A stretch of 58,521 bases of DNA, taken from positions 1 to 58,521 of IMG/VR virus record IMGVR_UViG_3300025789_000043. One strand, given 5' to 3'. The notes under the pieces are model-generated. The model ran no database searches and had not been told where the DNA came from. It was given only the letters and a program-made list of their open reading frames with translations. The stretch comes from a virus. The position numbers were made by a program, and so were the translations under genes. Below, in pieces: positions 14,639 to 25,690 of this stretch; the stretch's first letter is position 1, and each line of letters starts with the position of its first letter.

Positions 14639-16038
14639 TGACTACTAAAAAGCCAGCACGCAAATTACTAATAGTTATCAACTATTATGACGGTGATAGA
14701 TTAATGGCAAAGACGTTATCAGAATTAATTGCTGACTTGGAACCAAAACGTAATGAGAAAGCAGACATATTGTTTTTCAGACGTTATGATGCAGAGCAAA
14801 TGCCAAATCTATTAATTGATAAGATGACAGATAAGTTTGAAAAATGTAAGCAGCTAAAATGCAGACGCATGAATGCTGTGGGTTATCCATATGGTCCAAA
14901 TGAGATGTTTTATGATTTGTTGGAACGTATGAATAATTCTGAATGGCAAACAGATTACTATGCATTCCTGAATATGGAAGCTGACTGTGTGCCACTGTCC
15001 CCTGGGTGGATTGACAGACTGCTTGAAGAGTTTGGTGAAGCATACAATGATGGCAAATTTGCAGTTGGTCATGTTGTGCCAGTCAACCCTGGTCAACACC
15101 TGAATGGTGCTGCTCTTTACTCCAGTGATTTCTGGCAACGTGCAGGTGGCATGAACATGATTGGTGGACCAGCAGCTTCTGCCTATGACATTTATCATGC
15201 TAACAGAATCTTACCAATAGCCAAAGATACCAATGCTATGTTAATGGATTTTAATCGTAAAACCATTAGCGAAAGTGATCTTGAAAGTATCCGCAAGAAT
15301 GGTGAAAAACCAGTATTCTTACATGGTGTCAAAGATATGTCAGCATTGATTGGCATACGCAATAAGTACATCAAAGGTGGTACAGTTGATTTACCAGTTA
15401 AGTTAAAAACCATCATGACATATTTTGATGTTGATCCAGATAACAATCCTAATGCACAGCAACAAGTATTGGAACTATGGAAAAAGACATGGACACGTTT
15501 TGGTTATAATCCAGTAGTGTTAACAGAATGGGACGCAACAAAGCATCCTGAGTATCAAGCACTCAAAGCTACATTAAAGAATCTTAAAACAGATGGTAAC
15601 CGTAAGACACAGTTAGCTAAGTTTTACAGATGGTTAGCATTTGATTATTCTGGTGCAGGTTTCTACACAGAATATGATGTGTTTCCTAACTCACAGTTTA
15701 CAACCGATGATCTGCCAAAAGCTGAAGCAGTTAACTTCTTAGAAAATGGTGAAATCAGTGCGGTTACAGCTGATCGTGAAGGATTAAAGTTCCTAATAGA
15801 AGCTATTAGAGAACATGATTACAGTACCAATCTAAAGATGCCAACAGATAAGGAAATCATCCTTAAAGAATCTGATGCATTCTGGATCCGTAGAACCAAT
15901 CTTGTTGGTGCATGGAGCATTGGTCGTTGGGCAGAAAGCCATTTGGTACATTTCTCTTACAAAGCATGTAAGAATGTATCAGGAACTGTTAACAAGATAC
16001 CAATAATTGAGCAGTACTTAAAGACTGTTAATCCTTAA
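14638..16038 (+). CDS. Bifunctional-looking glycosyltransferase (two GT-A-type domains)
   Basis: A 466-residue protein. The first domain (about 8-245) has LLIVINYYDGD and an EAD site in FLNMEADCVPL (residues 114-116). The second (about 250-466) starts KLKTIMTYFDVDPDN and has FYTEYDVFPN near residue 345, resembling small capsular-type glycosyltransferases that carry a DxD. Two sites suggest sequential addition of two sugars. No membrane segment. It overlaps the upstream gene by one base and the convergent 16028-16903 gene by 11. Confidence 0.72.
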   Translation: MTTKKPARKLLIVINYYDGDRLMAKTLSELIADLEPKRNEKADILFFRRYDAEQMPNLLIDKMTDKFEKCKQLKCRRMNAVGYPYGPNEMFYDLLERMNNSEWQTDYYAFLNMEADCVPLSPGWIDRLLEEFGEAYNDGKFAVGHVVPVNPGQHLNGAALYSSDFWQRAGGMNMIGGPAASAYDIYHANRILPIAKDTNAMLMDFNRKTISESDLESIRKNGEKPVFLHGVKDMSALIGIRNKYIKGGTVDLPVKLKTIMTYFDVDPDNNPNAQQQVLELWKKTWTRFGYNPVVLTEWDATKHPEYQALKATLKNLKTDGNRKTQLAKFYRWLAFDYSGAGFYTEYDVFPNSQFTTDDLPKAEAVNFLENGEISAVTADREGLKFLIEAIREHDYSTNLKMPTDKEIILKESDAFWIRRTNLVGAWSIGRWAESHLVHFSYKACKNVSGTVNKIPIIEQYLKTVNP

Positions 16039-16903
16039 GCATTGCTTCAATTTGTTGTCTGTATTCAGGGGTAACACCACGTCTCGACCAAAAGTAACGT
16101 ATAGGGTTGATTAAATCACCCTTAACAGGGTTTGTGTCCATGTCATAGATAACTGTGTATGGACGCTCACCAATGGGTTCAAAACGGTCGTTGCGAGGCA
16201 TTGGCTCAAGACCAAATTGTTTCCACTTGGGATCAGCCCAAAAGGAACCAGGGGTGGGTGCCACAGTTACAATCCTATACTTGTGTGCATCAAACTTCAA
16301 TATGAACGCACCCATATCAGGAAACTCTGAGAATGTCTGTGGATACTCATTTCTTTGTAATAATGTGTATGCCGTAAATGGGTAACCATGCAGATCCTCA
16401 ATGTGATTCCTGAATCTGCGATACATATCAATTAAGTACACTGCTGGGTGTCTCACCATGCATTCCCATTCACAATCAAAACCAAGGTTTTTTTGTATGT
16501 TAGTGCGCCATTTGATACGATTGGTATGATGCTTAAAATCATCAAAATGCTCCCTGACTAGCAATGGTTTACCATCATGGATAAATGTCTCCATATTGAA
16601 CGGTTCGCCAAATATACAGTCTGAATCAATGTGCATTACTGCCTCAGTGCCCTTGGGACACCATAAATCAGCCTCACATTTGGCTATCATGTGGTGTAGG
16701 AACTCTTTACCAGCCATGGGCAAATAATGACGCAAAGTGCAGCCATATTTGTCAGCTAACACTTGGAACATTTCCCTATCACCATATTCCACAACTAAAG
16801 TGATTCCACTATAACCACTTCCAAACTTCTTAACTGTACGTAAAGTATACTCAGCAAACTCGTAATCCTTACGGTATGTAACCATCATTATTTCGACACG
16901 CAT
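16028..16903 (-). CDS. Glycosyltransferase of the DUF6492 type
   Basis: A 291-residue protein beginning MRVEIMMVTYRKDYEFAEYT, a GT-A nucleotide-binding start. VMHIDSDCIFG holds the DxD at residues 93-95, and SEFPDMGAFI near 190 is the acceptor-side motif I associate with DUF6492 glycosyltransferases. It transfers a sugar to an unknown acceptor in the cytoplasm. It converges on the previous glycosyltransferase and diverges from the first collagen-fibre gene, so three glycosyltransferases sit directly beside the fibre genes. Confidence 0.78.
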   Translation of the reverse strand: MRVEIMMVTYRKDYEFAEYTLRTVKKFGSGYSGITLVVEYGDREMFQVLADKYGCTLRHYLPMAGKEFLHHMIAKCEADLWCPKGTEAVMHIDSDCIFGEPFNMETFIHDGKPLLVREHFDDFKHHTNRIKWRTNIQKNLGFDCEWECMVRHPAVYLIDMYRRFRNHIEDLHGYPFTAYTLLQRNEYPQTFSEFPDMGAFILKFDAHKYRIVTVAPTPGSFWADPKWKQFGLEPMPRNDRFEPIGERPYTVIYDMDTNPVKGDLINPIRYFWSRRGVTPEYRQQIEAMLKD

Positions 16904-16932
16904 GTATCCTAAGTCTATCTATCTTAATAGGA

Positions 16933-16961
16933 TTGCGCCACCGTTAACTTAACCGTATTAT
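16933..16961 (+). promoter_or_regulatory. Promoter of the fibre operon, predicted leaderless
   Basis: TTGCGC (16933-16938), a 17-bp spacer and TATTAT (16956-16961). The predicted +1 falls on the A of the ATG at 16968, seven bases past the -10. Confidence 0.55.
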
Positions 16962-16967
16962 AAAAAC

Positions 16968-17828
16968 ATGGACAATAATTGTATAATCCCACCGACAGTT
17001 GCATACCTATTTAAGGGTGTTGTGGGTGCTACAGGTGTATCAGGTCCCCAAGGGCCAATAGGTCCAAATGGTGGCCCATCAGGTCCAAGTGGACCCACTG
17101 GCCCTATTGGACCAACAGGAGCCACTGGTGCAGGTTCTACAGGCCCTACAGGGTCAACTGGAGCCACAGGCTTACAGGGATCAATCGGTTTAACAGGACC
17201 TACGGGTCCAATTGGTGCTACTGGTGCATATGGTCCAACAGGACCACAGGGTCCAACAGGTGCTTCTGGAGCATTAGGGCCACAGGGACCAGCAGGTGCT
17301 ACAGGTGCATCAGGCATAATAGGACATACTGGTGCTACAGGTCCAGCAGGTGGTCCATCTGGTCCAACTGGTCCAATGGGACCAACTGGTCAAACTGGTC
17401 CAGTACCAACAATATTAGGCCAAGCAAATCAAGTAAATGTAACATCTACTGGTGCGGTTTATACAATTGGTTTATCAAGCAACATTACTGGGCCATTATC
17501 ATATTCTGCCAATATTTTCTCAAATACCGTTAAAACAATGACTTATGGTGCTACCACCAACATTGATTTTAGCCAAGGTGATATGCAGCAAGTACAGTTA
17601 ACTGGTGATGTGACATTTACTACATCAAATATTCGCCAAGGACAGTCGCTGTTAATTAGAGTAACATCTGATACAAGTACACGTAATCTTACATTCCCAT
17701 CAAGTTGGACATGGTATCCCTCAAGTGTTGGTGCGCCAACAACGATCGCTCCATCAACATCATGCTTATTAGCATTAACTGCATGGACTACAACTGATCT
17801 AGGTATATCAGCAGCATGGGCATATTAA
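16968..17828 (+). CDS. Collagen-like fibre protein 1
   Basis: A 286-residue protein. A short N-terminal anchor ([17 protein letters not shown]) is followed by about 120 residues of Gly-X-Y repeats, rich in GPTG and GATG, interrupted by GG breaks. A beta-rich C-terminal domain (about 145-286) contains [20 protein letters not shown] and [15 protein letters not shown], a pattern of small carbohydrate- or trimer-forming phage domains. It probably forms a trimeric receptor-binding or decorating fibre. It starts the fibre cluster. Confidence 0.82.
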   Translation: MDNNCIIPPTVAYLFKGVVGATGVSGPQGPIGPNGGPSGPSGPTGPIGPTGATGAGSTGPTGSTGATGLQGSIGLTGPTGPIGATGAYGPTGPQGPTGASGALGPQGPAGATGASGIIGHTGATGPAGGPSGPTGPMGPTGQTGPVPTILGQANQVNVTSTGAVYTIGLSSNITGPLSYSANIFSNTVKTMTYGATTNIDFSQGDMQQVQLTGDVTFTTSNIRQGQSLLIRVTSDTSTRNLTFPSSWTWYPSSVGAPTTIAPSTSCLLALTAWTTTDLGISAAWAY

Positions 17829-17829
17829 G

Positions 17830-18192
17830 ATGAAGCCATTTAATACAGCATTTGTTGGTACATTAAACGCAGCATTAACTGCTGATGTTAATTCAACAAC
17901 GGCATTTGGTGATGTAATTATTTATCATGGTTCAACTGCATGTGTAAGTTCACAAGTATTTGTTACAGCTAATGGTGGTACATCACCATATACATATACA
18001 TGGGCACGTGTATCAGGTTCTTCAACACCAGCAATTAGTCACACGTCAGATAACTATTCTGTATGGTCAGCATCATCATCGGTTTCGACCACAATGAATG
18101 CAGTATGGAATTGCACAGTAACAGATTCTCATGGTAAGACAGCAGTAACACCAAACATATCAATTCAACTAATCTTTGAATCTAATTCGTAA
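17830..18192 (+). CDS. Ig-like/PKD-like domain protein
   Basis: A 120-residue beta-rich protein. [17 protein letters not shown] and a terminal [12 protein letters not shown] are the hallmark strands of a PKD/Ig-like fold (Trp core, Cys, Tyr corner-like). Such domains on phages bind cell-surface sugars weakly. It begins two bases after fibre 1 and should be an accessory virion surface protein. Confidence 0.65.
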   Translation: MKPFNTAFVGTLNAALTADVNSTTAFGDVIIYHGSTACVSSQVFVTANGGTSPYTYTWARVSGSSTPAISHTSDNYSVWSASSSVSTTMNAVWNCTVTDSHGKTAVTPNISIQLIFESNS

Positions 18193-18214
18193 ACTTTGGA
18201 AATTCCTTGTTCGC

Positions 18215-21124
18215 ATGGCTACACCCGTAATTAACACAGTAACCCAACCAATCACCACAACTGCCGAAAGCACATTGGGTGCAACGGGTGCAACTGGTCC
18301 AATGGGTCCACAAGGACCAGCAGGTCCAGCTGGTGCTAATGGTAGTGGTGGTAGTGGTAATGGTGGTACAGGTGCTACAGGCGCTATTGGTCCACAGGGA
18401 GCAACGGGTGCAGGTGTTACTGGAGCCACTGGTCCAACAGGTCCAATTGGATACACAGGAGCAACAGGACCTGCAGGTGCCACAGGTGCCCCTGGTCCAG
18501 CTAGCACGCAAGGTGCTACTGGTTCTACTGGTGTTCAAGGTCCAGCAGGTGCCACTGGTGTTGGTGCATCGGGTCCAACAGGACCATCTGGATCAATTGG
18601 TCAAACAGGCCCAATCGGACAAACTGGCCCAACAGGAGTTACTGGAATTCAAGGACCAAGTGGATCGGTATGGTATGTGGGTTCAGGATATCCAAATCCA
18701 ACAGGTGTTAATGGTGATTTTTATTTAGATAAAGTTAATGGTAACGTATATCAACATGCATTAGGTGTATGGGGTGCAACAGCTGTTGCTAATATTTTTG
18801 GTCCATCAGGTGCACAAGGACCACAAGGAGCAACTGGTCCAACTGGTGCTGGTGGTAGCGGTGGCGGTACAGGTGCTACAGGAGCCACAGGATCTGCTGG
18901 TATACAAGGAGCAACTGGAGCTACTGGCGTTCAAGGAGCACAGGGAATAACTGGTGTTCAAGGAATTACTGGTCCACAAGGTCCACAAGGAATTTCTGGT
19001 CCACAAGGTCCTCAAGGAATTTCTGGTCCACAAGGACCAAGTGGTAATCAAGGTGCAATTGGTCAAACAGGTGCAGTTGGCATAACTGGTGCTCAAGGTC
19101 CACAAGGTATTACTGGTCCACAGGGTCCACAAGGAATTACTGGTGCAAATGGGCCAACAGGAGATAAAGGACCTACTGGCGATAAAGGTCCAACAGGAGA
19201 CAAAGGTCAAACTGGAGTTACTGGTGCAGTTGGTCCAACAGGTGCAGCTGGTACTTCTCCTGGAACAATTGGACAAAGATTAATAACCAATAATGCAAGC
19301 ACTGTTGTTTGGGGTAATGACCCATATATCTATGCAGAAGACTATGGCGTATCATCAAGCAACACAGATAACAATTCTCAGTTACAAGCTGCAGTAAATG
19401 CAGCAATGGATGTTAATGGAACATTGTTAATACCATCAGGTACTTTTAATATAACAACAATGATCAATGTTGGAACATCAGCAAGTAGATATACTGGTCG
19501 TGTAAGAATAATGGGTTGCGGAAAATCAAATACTATTATTATTCAAAGCTCTGGAACTGATGGTTTTGATTGTTATTTAGGAACACCTGATTCATATAAT
19601 GTAGGAATAGAATTTTGCGATTTTTCGTTGTATGGAAATAATGCAGCGTGTGGAACAGCAATTTCAATAAACAACGGACATTCTGAATCAATTGAAAGCA
19701 GAGATATAACATTAATAGATAATGTTATGATTACAGGTAATATTGGTGTAAGTCCTATATATGGTTGGACAAACGGTATTGTCATTAACAACGGATGGCA
19801 TGTCACTATTTTAAATACTTATGTTTGTGGTTCTACTAATTCATTACCTCCAACATCGAGTGGATTAGGATCAGGATCAGGATTTGCTATTACAGATTGC
19901 GTTAATTGTAAATTAAGCAATGTCACTATTGAATTTTTTAACTATGGTGTAAATATAACTCAACCTACATTTACATCACAAGGAATTCAAATTGATAACA
20001 TTCTTACGGTACAAACCAATAGCTCTATTAATAATATTGGTTCAACAATGTATTTAACAAATTTTCTATTTGATAATGGAAATAGTGGTAAAGTAACAAC
20101 ACGTGAAACTATTCATATCGAAAATCATTTAGGTGCAGGATATATGACTGGAGGACAAATCTTACAAGATGGTGGATCCAATCAAATTTATATTAGCAAC
20201 AGTAATGGTATAATGATAAGCAATGTTGATTTTACTAATCAGCAACATATAGCTCGTTCAATATATGTAACAAATAGTAGTAGAAATATTGTAGCTACAG
20301 GATGTTTGTTTGGTGGTGCAGTCCCAATGAAAATAGATTCTGGTTGTTCACAATGTTACATAAAATCTAATGGTTTATTTTCTACAGGTTTAATTGATAA
20401 CGGGTCATCTAATTATACTGATTTGTGGACAGGAAAAGGTTGTTATTTAAATATGATTAACGGTACTCAAACTGTTAATGATAGTTCTTTAACTCAAGTA
20501 TCATGGAACAATGTGGTATATGATGATGGAAAACTTAATACAGCAGTTGGATTAGTAAATGTTTCAGGTGGTTCAATTACATCTGTTAATGTCTTAGAAG
20601 GTGGAAGCAATTTTATATTATCACCTACAATTAGTGTTAATGGCGATTCTGGTTCAACAGGAGGTAATGTAACTGCAAACTTGTTATATGGTTCTATTTC
20701 ATCATTTAATGTGGTAGGATCAGGTAGTGGTTATGCTGGTGATACAAGTATAACAATAACACCTACTAATGGTTTTTGGCACACAAATAACAGTACTTTA
20801 GGAAGTGAATCACCTTACATTTACGTACCATCACTTTTTTCTCTTAAAAGAATACGTTTAACAGCTTCAATTAATATATCTGGAAATTCAGGTGGAGGAG
20901 TTCTTACACTTGGAATATGGGATAATACTGGTAATTTATATGCAGCATATACAGGTCCAAATAATAGTACTGGTAATTACATAACAATGAGTACTGGTTT
21001 AATTGATCTTAACGCATCAGGAAATCCTTCTCGTTTCTATGTAACAGTATATCAAAACAGTGGTTCTTCACTTACAATACAAAATAGTTCTGCATCTAAT
21101 TTTGTAATGCAAATAGAACAATAA
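18215..21124 (+). CDS. Collagen-like tailspike with right-handed beta-helix domain
   Basis: A 969-residue protein. N-terminal anchor [14 protein letters not shown]; collagen repeats about 25-150; a small module [20 protein letters not shown] (about 150-195); more collagen to about 350; then from about 362 a pectate-lyase-3-like beta-helix ([20 protein letters not shown], then [12 protein letters not shown]) up to roughly 745 and a beta-rich C-terminus. Beta-helices of this type bind or cleave host polysaccharide. The beta-helix part looks more AT-rich than its flanks. I chose the ATG at 18215 over a TTG at 18176 that overlaps the previous gene. Confidence 0.82.
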   Translation: MATPVINTVTQPITTTAESTLGATGATGPMGPQGPAGPAGANGSGGSGNGGTGATGAIGPQGATGAGVTGATGPTGPIGYTGATGPAGATGAPGPASTQGATGSTGVQGPAGATGVGASGPTGPSGSIGQTGPIGQTGPTGVTGIQGPSGSVWYVGSGYPNPTGVNGDFYLDKVNGNVYQHALGVWGATAVANIFGPSGAQGPQGATGPTGAGGSGGGTGATGATGSAGIQGATGATGVQGAQGITGVQGITGPQGPQGISGPQGPQGISGPQGPSGNQGAIGQTGAVGITGAQGPQGITGPQGPQGITGANGPTGDKGPTGDKGPTGDKGQTGVTGAVGPTGAAGTSPGTIGQRLITNNASTVVWGNDPYIYAEDYGVSSSNTDNNSQLQAAVNAAMDVNGTLLIPSGTFNITTMINVGTSASRYTGRVRIMGCGKSNTIIIQSSGTDGFDCYLGTPDSYNVGIEFCDFSLYGNNAACGTAISINNGHSESIESRDITLIDNVMITGNIGVSPIYGWTNGIVINNGWHVTILNTYVCGSTNSLPPTSSGLGSGSGFAITDCVNCKLSNVTIEFFNYGVNITQPTFTSQGIQIDNILTVQTNSSINNIGSTMYLTNFLFDNGNSGKVTTRETIHIENHLGAGYMTGGQILQDGGSNQIYISNSNGIMISNVDFTNQQHIARSIYVTNSSRNIVATGCLFGGAVPMKIDSGCSQCYIKSNGLFSTGLIDNGSSNYTDLWTGKGCYLNMINGTQTVNDSSLTQVSWNNVVYDDGKLNTAVGLVNVSGGSITSVNVLEGGSNFILSPTISVNGDSGSTGGNVTANLLYGSISSFNVVGSGSGYAGDTSITITPTNGFWHTNNSTLGSESPYIYVPSLFSLKRIRLTASINISGNSGGGVLTLGIWDNTGNLYAAYTGPNNSTGNYITMSTGLIDLNASGNPSRFYVTVYQNSGSSLTIQNSSASNFVMQIEQ

Positions 21125-21133
21125 TTTAATCAT

Positions 21134-23443
21134 ATGTCATCTACAGGTTGCAATTCATGTTCAGATTCGTGGCAAGACTTCACTTGTACACCACCAGTAC
21201 CTGTGACCACATTTATTGCTGGTCCTGCTGGTCCATCTGGTGCAACTGGTCCCGTAGGACCAATCGGCCAAACAGGTCCACAAGGTCCTGCAGGAGCTGC
21301 TGCAAATGTTGGTGGCACTGGTGCTACTGGTGCTAGTGGTTTGCAAGGATTGCAAGGCATTACTGGAGCTACTGGTGCAAGTGGTGTTGGTTATACAGGA
21401 GCCACAGGACCAGTTGGAGCTACTGGTGCTCAAGGTGCCCCTGGTCCTGCTGCCACAATTGGTGCAACAGGTGCCACTGGTGCAACTGGTGCAGGTTCCA
21501 CTGGAGCCACTGGACCAATTGGTGCCACAGGTATTACTGGTGTTTATGGTGCTAGCGGTGCAACAGGTGCAACTGGCCCACAAGGATATACTGGCGTAAC
21601 TGGACCTACTGGAGCTACTGGTCCTGCTGGTGCTACTGGTGCTGGCTCAACTGGAGCCACTGGTGCAATGGGACCAACAGGAATACAAGGAGCAGGTGGT
21701 AATCAAGGATCTACAGGTCCAACTGGAGTAACAGGACCAATTGGATCTACTGGACCAACTGGTCCGCAAGGATTACAAGGAGTTAGTGGTATTGGATCAA
21801 CTGGAGCAACTGGGTCACAAGGTTTAATTGGTGGTACTGGTCCTACTGGTGCACAAGGATTACAAGGTGTAACAGGTGCTACTGGTGTAATAGGTGTAAC
21901 TGGAATTACTGGACCAACAGGAGCAACTGGTATTGCAGGTATTACTGGTTCAACTGGATCAACTGGTCCTAGTTATTATGGTACTTCCACAACTAGTATT
22001 GGTTTATCAACTGGATCAGTTACATTAACTACACAAGCTAACTTAGCTTATGCTGTTGGTTCGCAAATAAGAATCATATATGCATCAAATACATCAATAT
22101 GGTTAGAAGGCCAAGTCACTTCATATTCATCGACCACATTAATTGTTAATGTAAGTTTAATATCAGGTAGTGGCACATATAGTAATTGGTTATTGTCGAT
22201 CGCTGGTATTCAAGGACCTCAAGGATTAACAGGTGTAACAGGGCCAACAGGAATTCAAGGTGTAACAGGACCATCAGGATTAAGTGGTCCTACTGGTCCT
22301 TCAGGTGCAACTGGTCCAACGGGACCTACTGGTCCAACTGGTCCTACAGGTCCAACTGGTGCTGGTTATTATGCAACTTCGACAACAAGTAATACAATTG
22401 GTACTGGTTCAAAGACATTTACCACACAAGCAAATTTAGCATATCAAACAGGAGCATATGTTAGAGCAGTTTATTCAAGTGGTACAACAAATTGGATGGA
22501 GGGTACTGTTACTTCATATTCATCCACATCATTAGTAATTAATGTTACTCTTACATCAGGTTCAGGCACTTATACATCATGGAATATTAGTATTGGTGGA
22601 ACACAAGGTTCTACAGGTGTTACAGGTGTAACAGGTGTTACTGGTGTAACTGGAGCTACTGGTGCAGCTGGTTCTGTTGGACAAACTGGAGCAACTGGTG
22701 TTGGTGCTTACAATCAAACATTAAATACATCAAGTTCTCCATCATTTTCAAATCTTTATGTAAATGGTGGTTCTGGTAATTCTGTAGTATTAAATGGAAA
22801 TTCTGGTGGATCCAATACAGTAGCAACATTTGCTGGTTTGATATATGCACAGGCAGGTTTTGGCCCTGGTCCTGTTGTCATCTACACCAATGGTGCTTCT
22901 GGTAGTGGTACTAACAACTACGGTTTAGGTCTCACCAATGGTGCCTATGGCACAGCAGCCAACACATGGCTATATGGTGATGGTAGTGCTAGTTTCTCAG
23001 GTGCTTTATCCAAAGGATCTGGTTCATTCCGCATACCGCATCCATTACCATCAAAATCGACCACAAATCAATTAGTACACTCCTTTATTGAAGGACCATA
23101 TTGTGATCTAATATATCGTGGAACTGCTACTTTATCAGGTGGTGTAGCAACAGTTGATCTAGATGCTCACTTTGGTATGACAGAAGGAACATTTGTAGCA
23201 TTAACCAAAAATGTTCAAGTATTTGTTACCAATCAAACAGATTGGTCAGGTGTTAGAGGATCAGTATTAAACAACGTTCTAACAATAACATGCCAAGATA
23301 GCACATCTACAAGTACTGTTAATTGGATGGTAATAGCTGAACGCAATGATCCACATATCATCAACACTGGTTGGACTGATGCTAATGGTCGACCAATACT
23401 GGAACCATTGACTCCAGCAAATCCACCAACAAGTATACCCTAA
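21134..23443 (+). CDS. Collagen-like tail fibre with two repeated beta modules
   Basis: A 769-residue protein. Cys-rich anchor [12 protein letters not shown]...CTPP; long collagen repeat to about 278; a beta module of about 77 residues (YYGTSTTS...GSGTYSNW) at 279-356; collagen; a second copy (YYATSTTS...GSGTYTSW) at 410-487; collagen; then a C-terminal domain. The repeated module is a known, widespread phage fibre domain type whose exact ligand is unknown to me. It probably forms a trimeric, segmented fibre. It follows the tailspike by nine bases. Confidence 0.82.
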   Translation: MSSTGCNSCSDSWQDFTCTPPVPVTTFIAGPAGPSGATGPVGPIGQTGPQGPAGAAANVGGTGATGASGLQGLQGITGATGASGVGYTGATGPVGATGAQGAPGPAATIGATGATGATGAGSTGATGPIGATGITGVYGASGATGATGPQGYTGVTGPTGATGPAGATGAGSTGATGAMGPTGIQGAGGNQGSTGPTGVTGPIGSTGPTGPQGLQGVSGIGSTGATGSQGLIGGTGPTGAQGLQGVTGATGVIGVTGITGPTGATGIAGITGSTGSTGPSYYGTSTTSIGLSTGSVTLTTQANLAYAVGSQIRIIYASNTSIWLEGQVTSYSSTTLIVNVSLISGSGTYSNWLLSIAGIQGPQGLTGVTGPTGIQGVTGPSGLSGPTGPSGATGPTGPTGPTGPTGPTGAGYYATSTTSNTIGTGSKTFTTQANLAYQTGAYVRAVYSSGTTNWMEGTVTSYSSTSLVINVTLTSGSGTYTSWNISIGGTQGSTGVTGVTGVTGVTGATGAAGSVGQTGATGVGAYNQTLNTSSSPSFSNLYVNGGSGNSVVLNGNSGGSNTVATFAGLIYAQAGFGPGPVVIYTNGASGSGTNNYGLGLTNGAYGTAANTWLYGDGSASFSGALSKGSGSFRIPHPLPSKSTTNQLVHSFIEGPYCDLIYRGTATLSGGVATVDLDAHFGMTEGTFVALTKNVQVFVTNQTDWSGVRGSVLNNVLTITCQDSTSTSTVNWMVIAERNDPHIINTGWTDANGRPILEPLTPANPPTSIP

Positions 23444-23481
23444 TAATTGCCCCAAAAGCCCTTAACTGATACCATAAAAAT

Positions 23482-24189
23482 ATGTCAAACGGTTGTAATT
23501 CATGCTCTGATGGTACTAGTTGGCCAAGTCCCAACTGTACCCCACCTACCCCAGTAACCACGATTGTAGCTGGTCCACAGGGTCCTAGTGGCCCATCTGG
23601 TGCTACAGGTCCACAAGGTAACCGTGGGCAACAGGGATCAACTGGCGTCACTGGACCAACTGGTCCACAAGGACAAATTGGTTTACATGGTATTACAGGT
23701 GCAACAGGTGCCACTGGCCCTGCAGGTACTAGTTCAATATTAGCTTACTTTACTGGTCATCAATGGAATCCAACATTACCATATAATGGCACAATAACAT
23801 CAATGACTGGAAATCAGATCCTTAACATGGGTCAGATACCATTTTCAAGTGGTGGCTATATATGCGATTTCAAGATACAATTTGCTTGGGTTGGTGGTGC
23901 TGCAACAGCTGGCAGCGGTATTGATGGTGATTTAAATATACAAGTTGGTCTTGGTAACACTGTGGCAACAATCCATTGGGGATTAGCTAACTCAGCTTCA
24001 ACAAGTATTGGTGTGGTACAAGGTTACTCACACTCAATACTATTACCATTAACACAAGGTTCTAATATTTACTTATCAACAAGTGCTAATTTCTTGTTAG
24101 TGGGTGCACAGTTGTCTGTGTACAATTATCAAGGAACGGGTACTTACATTATTAACTCCCCAGGGTGGCAGACTGGTGGCAACGATTAA
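23482..24189 (+). CDS. Short collagen-like fibre protein
   Basis: A 235-residue protein. Its anchor ([11 protein letters not shown]...[13 protein letters not shown]) is nearly the same as that of the preceding fibre. About 45 residues of collagen repeat are followed by a beta-sandwich-like domain of about 145 residues. The shared anchor suggests it attaches to the same virion site, or exchanges with the longer fibre. Confidence 0.78.
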   Translation: MSNGCNSCSDGTSWPSPNCTPPTPVTTIVAGPQGPSGPSGATGPQGNRGQQGSTGVTGPTGPQGQIGLHGITGATGATGPAGTSSILAYFTGHQWNPTLPYNGTITSMTGNQILNMGQIPFSSGGYICDFKIQFAWVGGAATAGSGIDGDLNIQVGLGNTVATIHWGLANSASTSIGVVQGYSHSILLPLTQGSNIYLSTSANFLLVGAQLSVYNYQGTGTYIINSPGWQTGGND

Positions 24190-24208
24190 CCTATCCCCAT
24201 AAAATATT

Positions 24209-24667
24209 ATGACAGAACAAGAACGCTACGATGAATTCCCAGTGCACATTGAAGTTGGCAAAAAGATGAGCAAAGTTTTGCCCAAAATGACCAGCTTAGA
24301 TGAAGTCAAAAAGGGCAAAGAAAAAACATTTTATCCAACACTATACATTAGTGATATCAAGGGACTAGAAAAACTACCTAAAGAAGGTTGTGTACTTGTG
24401 GACTATGTTCGCAAATCAATGCACATCCATGAAGTAGATGGTGAAGAGCCAACATGTTCAGTTGAACTTGAGATTCGCACAATCTGTTTACCAGAAGAAC
24501 ACGAAGAAACCAACAGTGCTGAAGATCTCGTTGATGATCTCGCCCACAAAGCTGGTGTCACAAAAGGTGGCAAGAACACCAAAGCAATGGAAGAAGAAGA
24601 GGAAGACGAAGAACACGAAACATATGAAGCAAAATCACAAGCTGAAGAAGACGAAGATAACGAATAA
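24209..24667 (+). CDS. Conserved phage protein with acidic tail
   Basis: A 152-residue protein. Residues 35-95 (FYPTLYISDIKGLEKLPKEG then SVELEIRTICLP) form a compact beta domain that I associate with a conserved phage protein found near head and tail genes; its role is unknown. The last 40 residues are almost all Glu/Asp with some Lys. It begins the tail operon. Confidence 0.6.
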   Translation: MTEQERYDEFPVHIEVGKKMSKVLPKMTSLDEVKKGKEKTFYPTLYISDIKGLEKLPKEGCVLVDYVRKSMHIHEVDGEEPTCSVELEIRTICLPEEHEETNSAEDLVDDLAHKAGVTKGGKNTKAMEEEEEDEEHETYEAKSQAEEDEDNE

Positions 24668-24673
24668 TTTATC

Positions 24674-25678
24674 ATGCTAACACATGGCCAACCAAACCTA
24701 GCACCACCAGTTCTTGGCGACATCATTGCTGCTGCCAAGACTCGTGACATATTGGGTATTGATGATAGAGACGTTATCATTGATTACATCCAACGTGCCA
24801 TTGATATGGTGTCATGGAAAACCAATTGGGACCCATATTTGGGACAAATGGATATATGCTGTGATTGCAATGGTGTGGTTACTGTACCAAGTGAAGTTGG
24901 TACAATATTGGCATGTAATGTTGGTGGATTTCCTGCACAGTTTAGAAACTCATGGTTTCAGTACCACATAAATGGCCCTGGGACCGAGTGGGGTGCAGGC
25001 ACCGCTGGTGGCTATGGTGGTGTAGGACCTGACACTGGTTACGTTTGGGATGATCGTGGCAAATATGCTACCTTTCAAGATCCAAAGGGTTGGTCCTATC
25101 TTGCAGCTATTGTTGAGAATCCAGCTGATGGCCAAGGCAATCTCAGCATTGAAGTTCATGGCGACACCATGGACTCTAATTACAATACCAAGTTTGATAT
25201 TGTTCAAATACCATTACTCAATGGTTATGCATCAACTGATTCAGCTGCTACACAATTTAAAACAATCACAAGAGTCATTAAGCCAGTAACACAAGGTTAT
25301 GTGAAGCTTATTGCATTTGCTGGTGTACAAGGTGGAGCTGGTGAAACACTTGGTTATTATGCACCAGAGGAAACACAACCACAATACAGACGCATACGTG
25401 TTAATGCAGCATGTAAGTGGGTACGCATCATGTACAGACGTGCCGAGATAAAACTTGTTAATGATAATGATTTGGTACCATTCCCATCAAAACAAGCAAT
25501 GTTGCTATTGCTGAAGAGCATACGTTTATGGGAAACAAACAATACTGATCTTGGACAGACATATGAGAACAAAGCGTTTCAGTTGTTGCTAGAACAACAA
25601 TTGATACAAGATGGTCCAGCTAACTTTAAGCTGCAAATTGAACCAGGTTGGGGCATGGACTGCACCGACTACCGTTAA
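24674..25678 (+). CDS. Tail tube / head-tail adaptor-type protein
   Basis: A 334-residue protein. Motifs GFPAQFRNSWFQYHINGPG and, near the C-terminus, YRRIRVNAACKWVRIMYRRA followed by FPSKQAMLLLLKSIRL and a long helix. Order (just before the nozzle-like gene) and size suggest the tail tubular protein A role: a ring under the portal. I infer this from position and general pattern rather than from a diagnostic motif. Confidence 0.6.
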   Translation: MLTHGQPNLAPPVLGDIIAAAKTRDILGIDDRDVIIDYIQRAIDMVSWKTNWDPYLGQMDICCDCNGVVTVPSEVGTILACNVGGFPAQFRNSWFQYHINGPGTEWGAGTAGGYGGVGPDTGYVWDDRGKYATFQDPKGWSYLAAIVENPADGQGNLSIEVHGDTMDSNYNTKFDIVQIPLLNGYASTDSAATQFKTITRVIKPVTQGYVKLIAFAGVQGGAGETLGYYAPEETQPQYRRIRVNAACKWVRIMYRRAEIKLVNDNDLVPFPSKQAMLLLLKSIRLWETNNTDLGQTYENKAFQLLLEQQLIQDGPANFKLQIEPGWGMDCTDYR

Positions 25679-25690
25679 TAATCAATTCAC

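Noticed and set aside
16958-17317. Proline-rich frames antisense to collagen repeats (also at 18169-18507, 21130-21360, 39646-40089, 41122-41487, 42448-42675)
   Set aside because: Gly-X-Y codon periodicity leaves the opposite strand free of stops and rich in Pro; the frames follow the repeats exactly and have no independent start signals.
18176-18214. TTG start extending the tailspike upstream
   Set aside because: It would overlap the Ig-like gene and add a basic stretch not resembling other fibre anchors.
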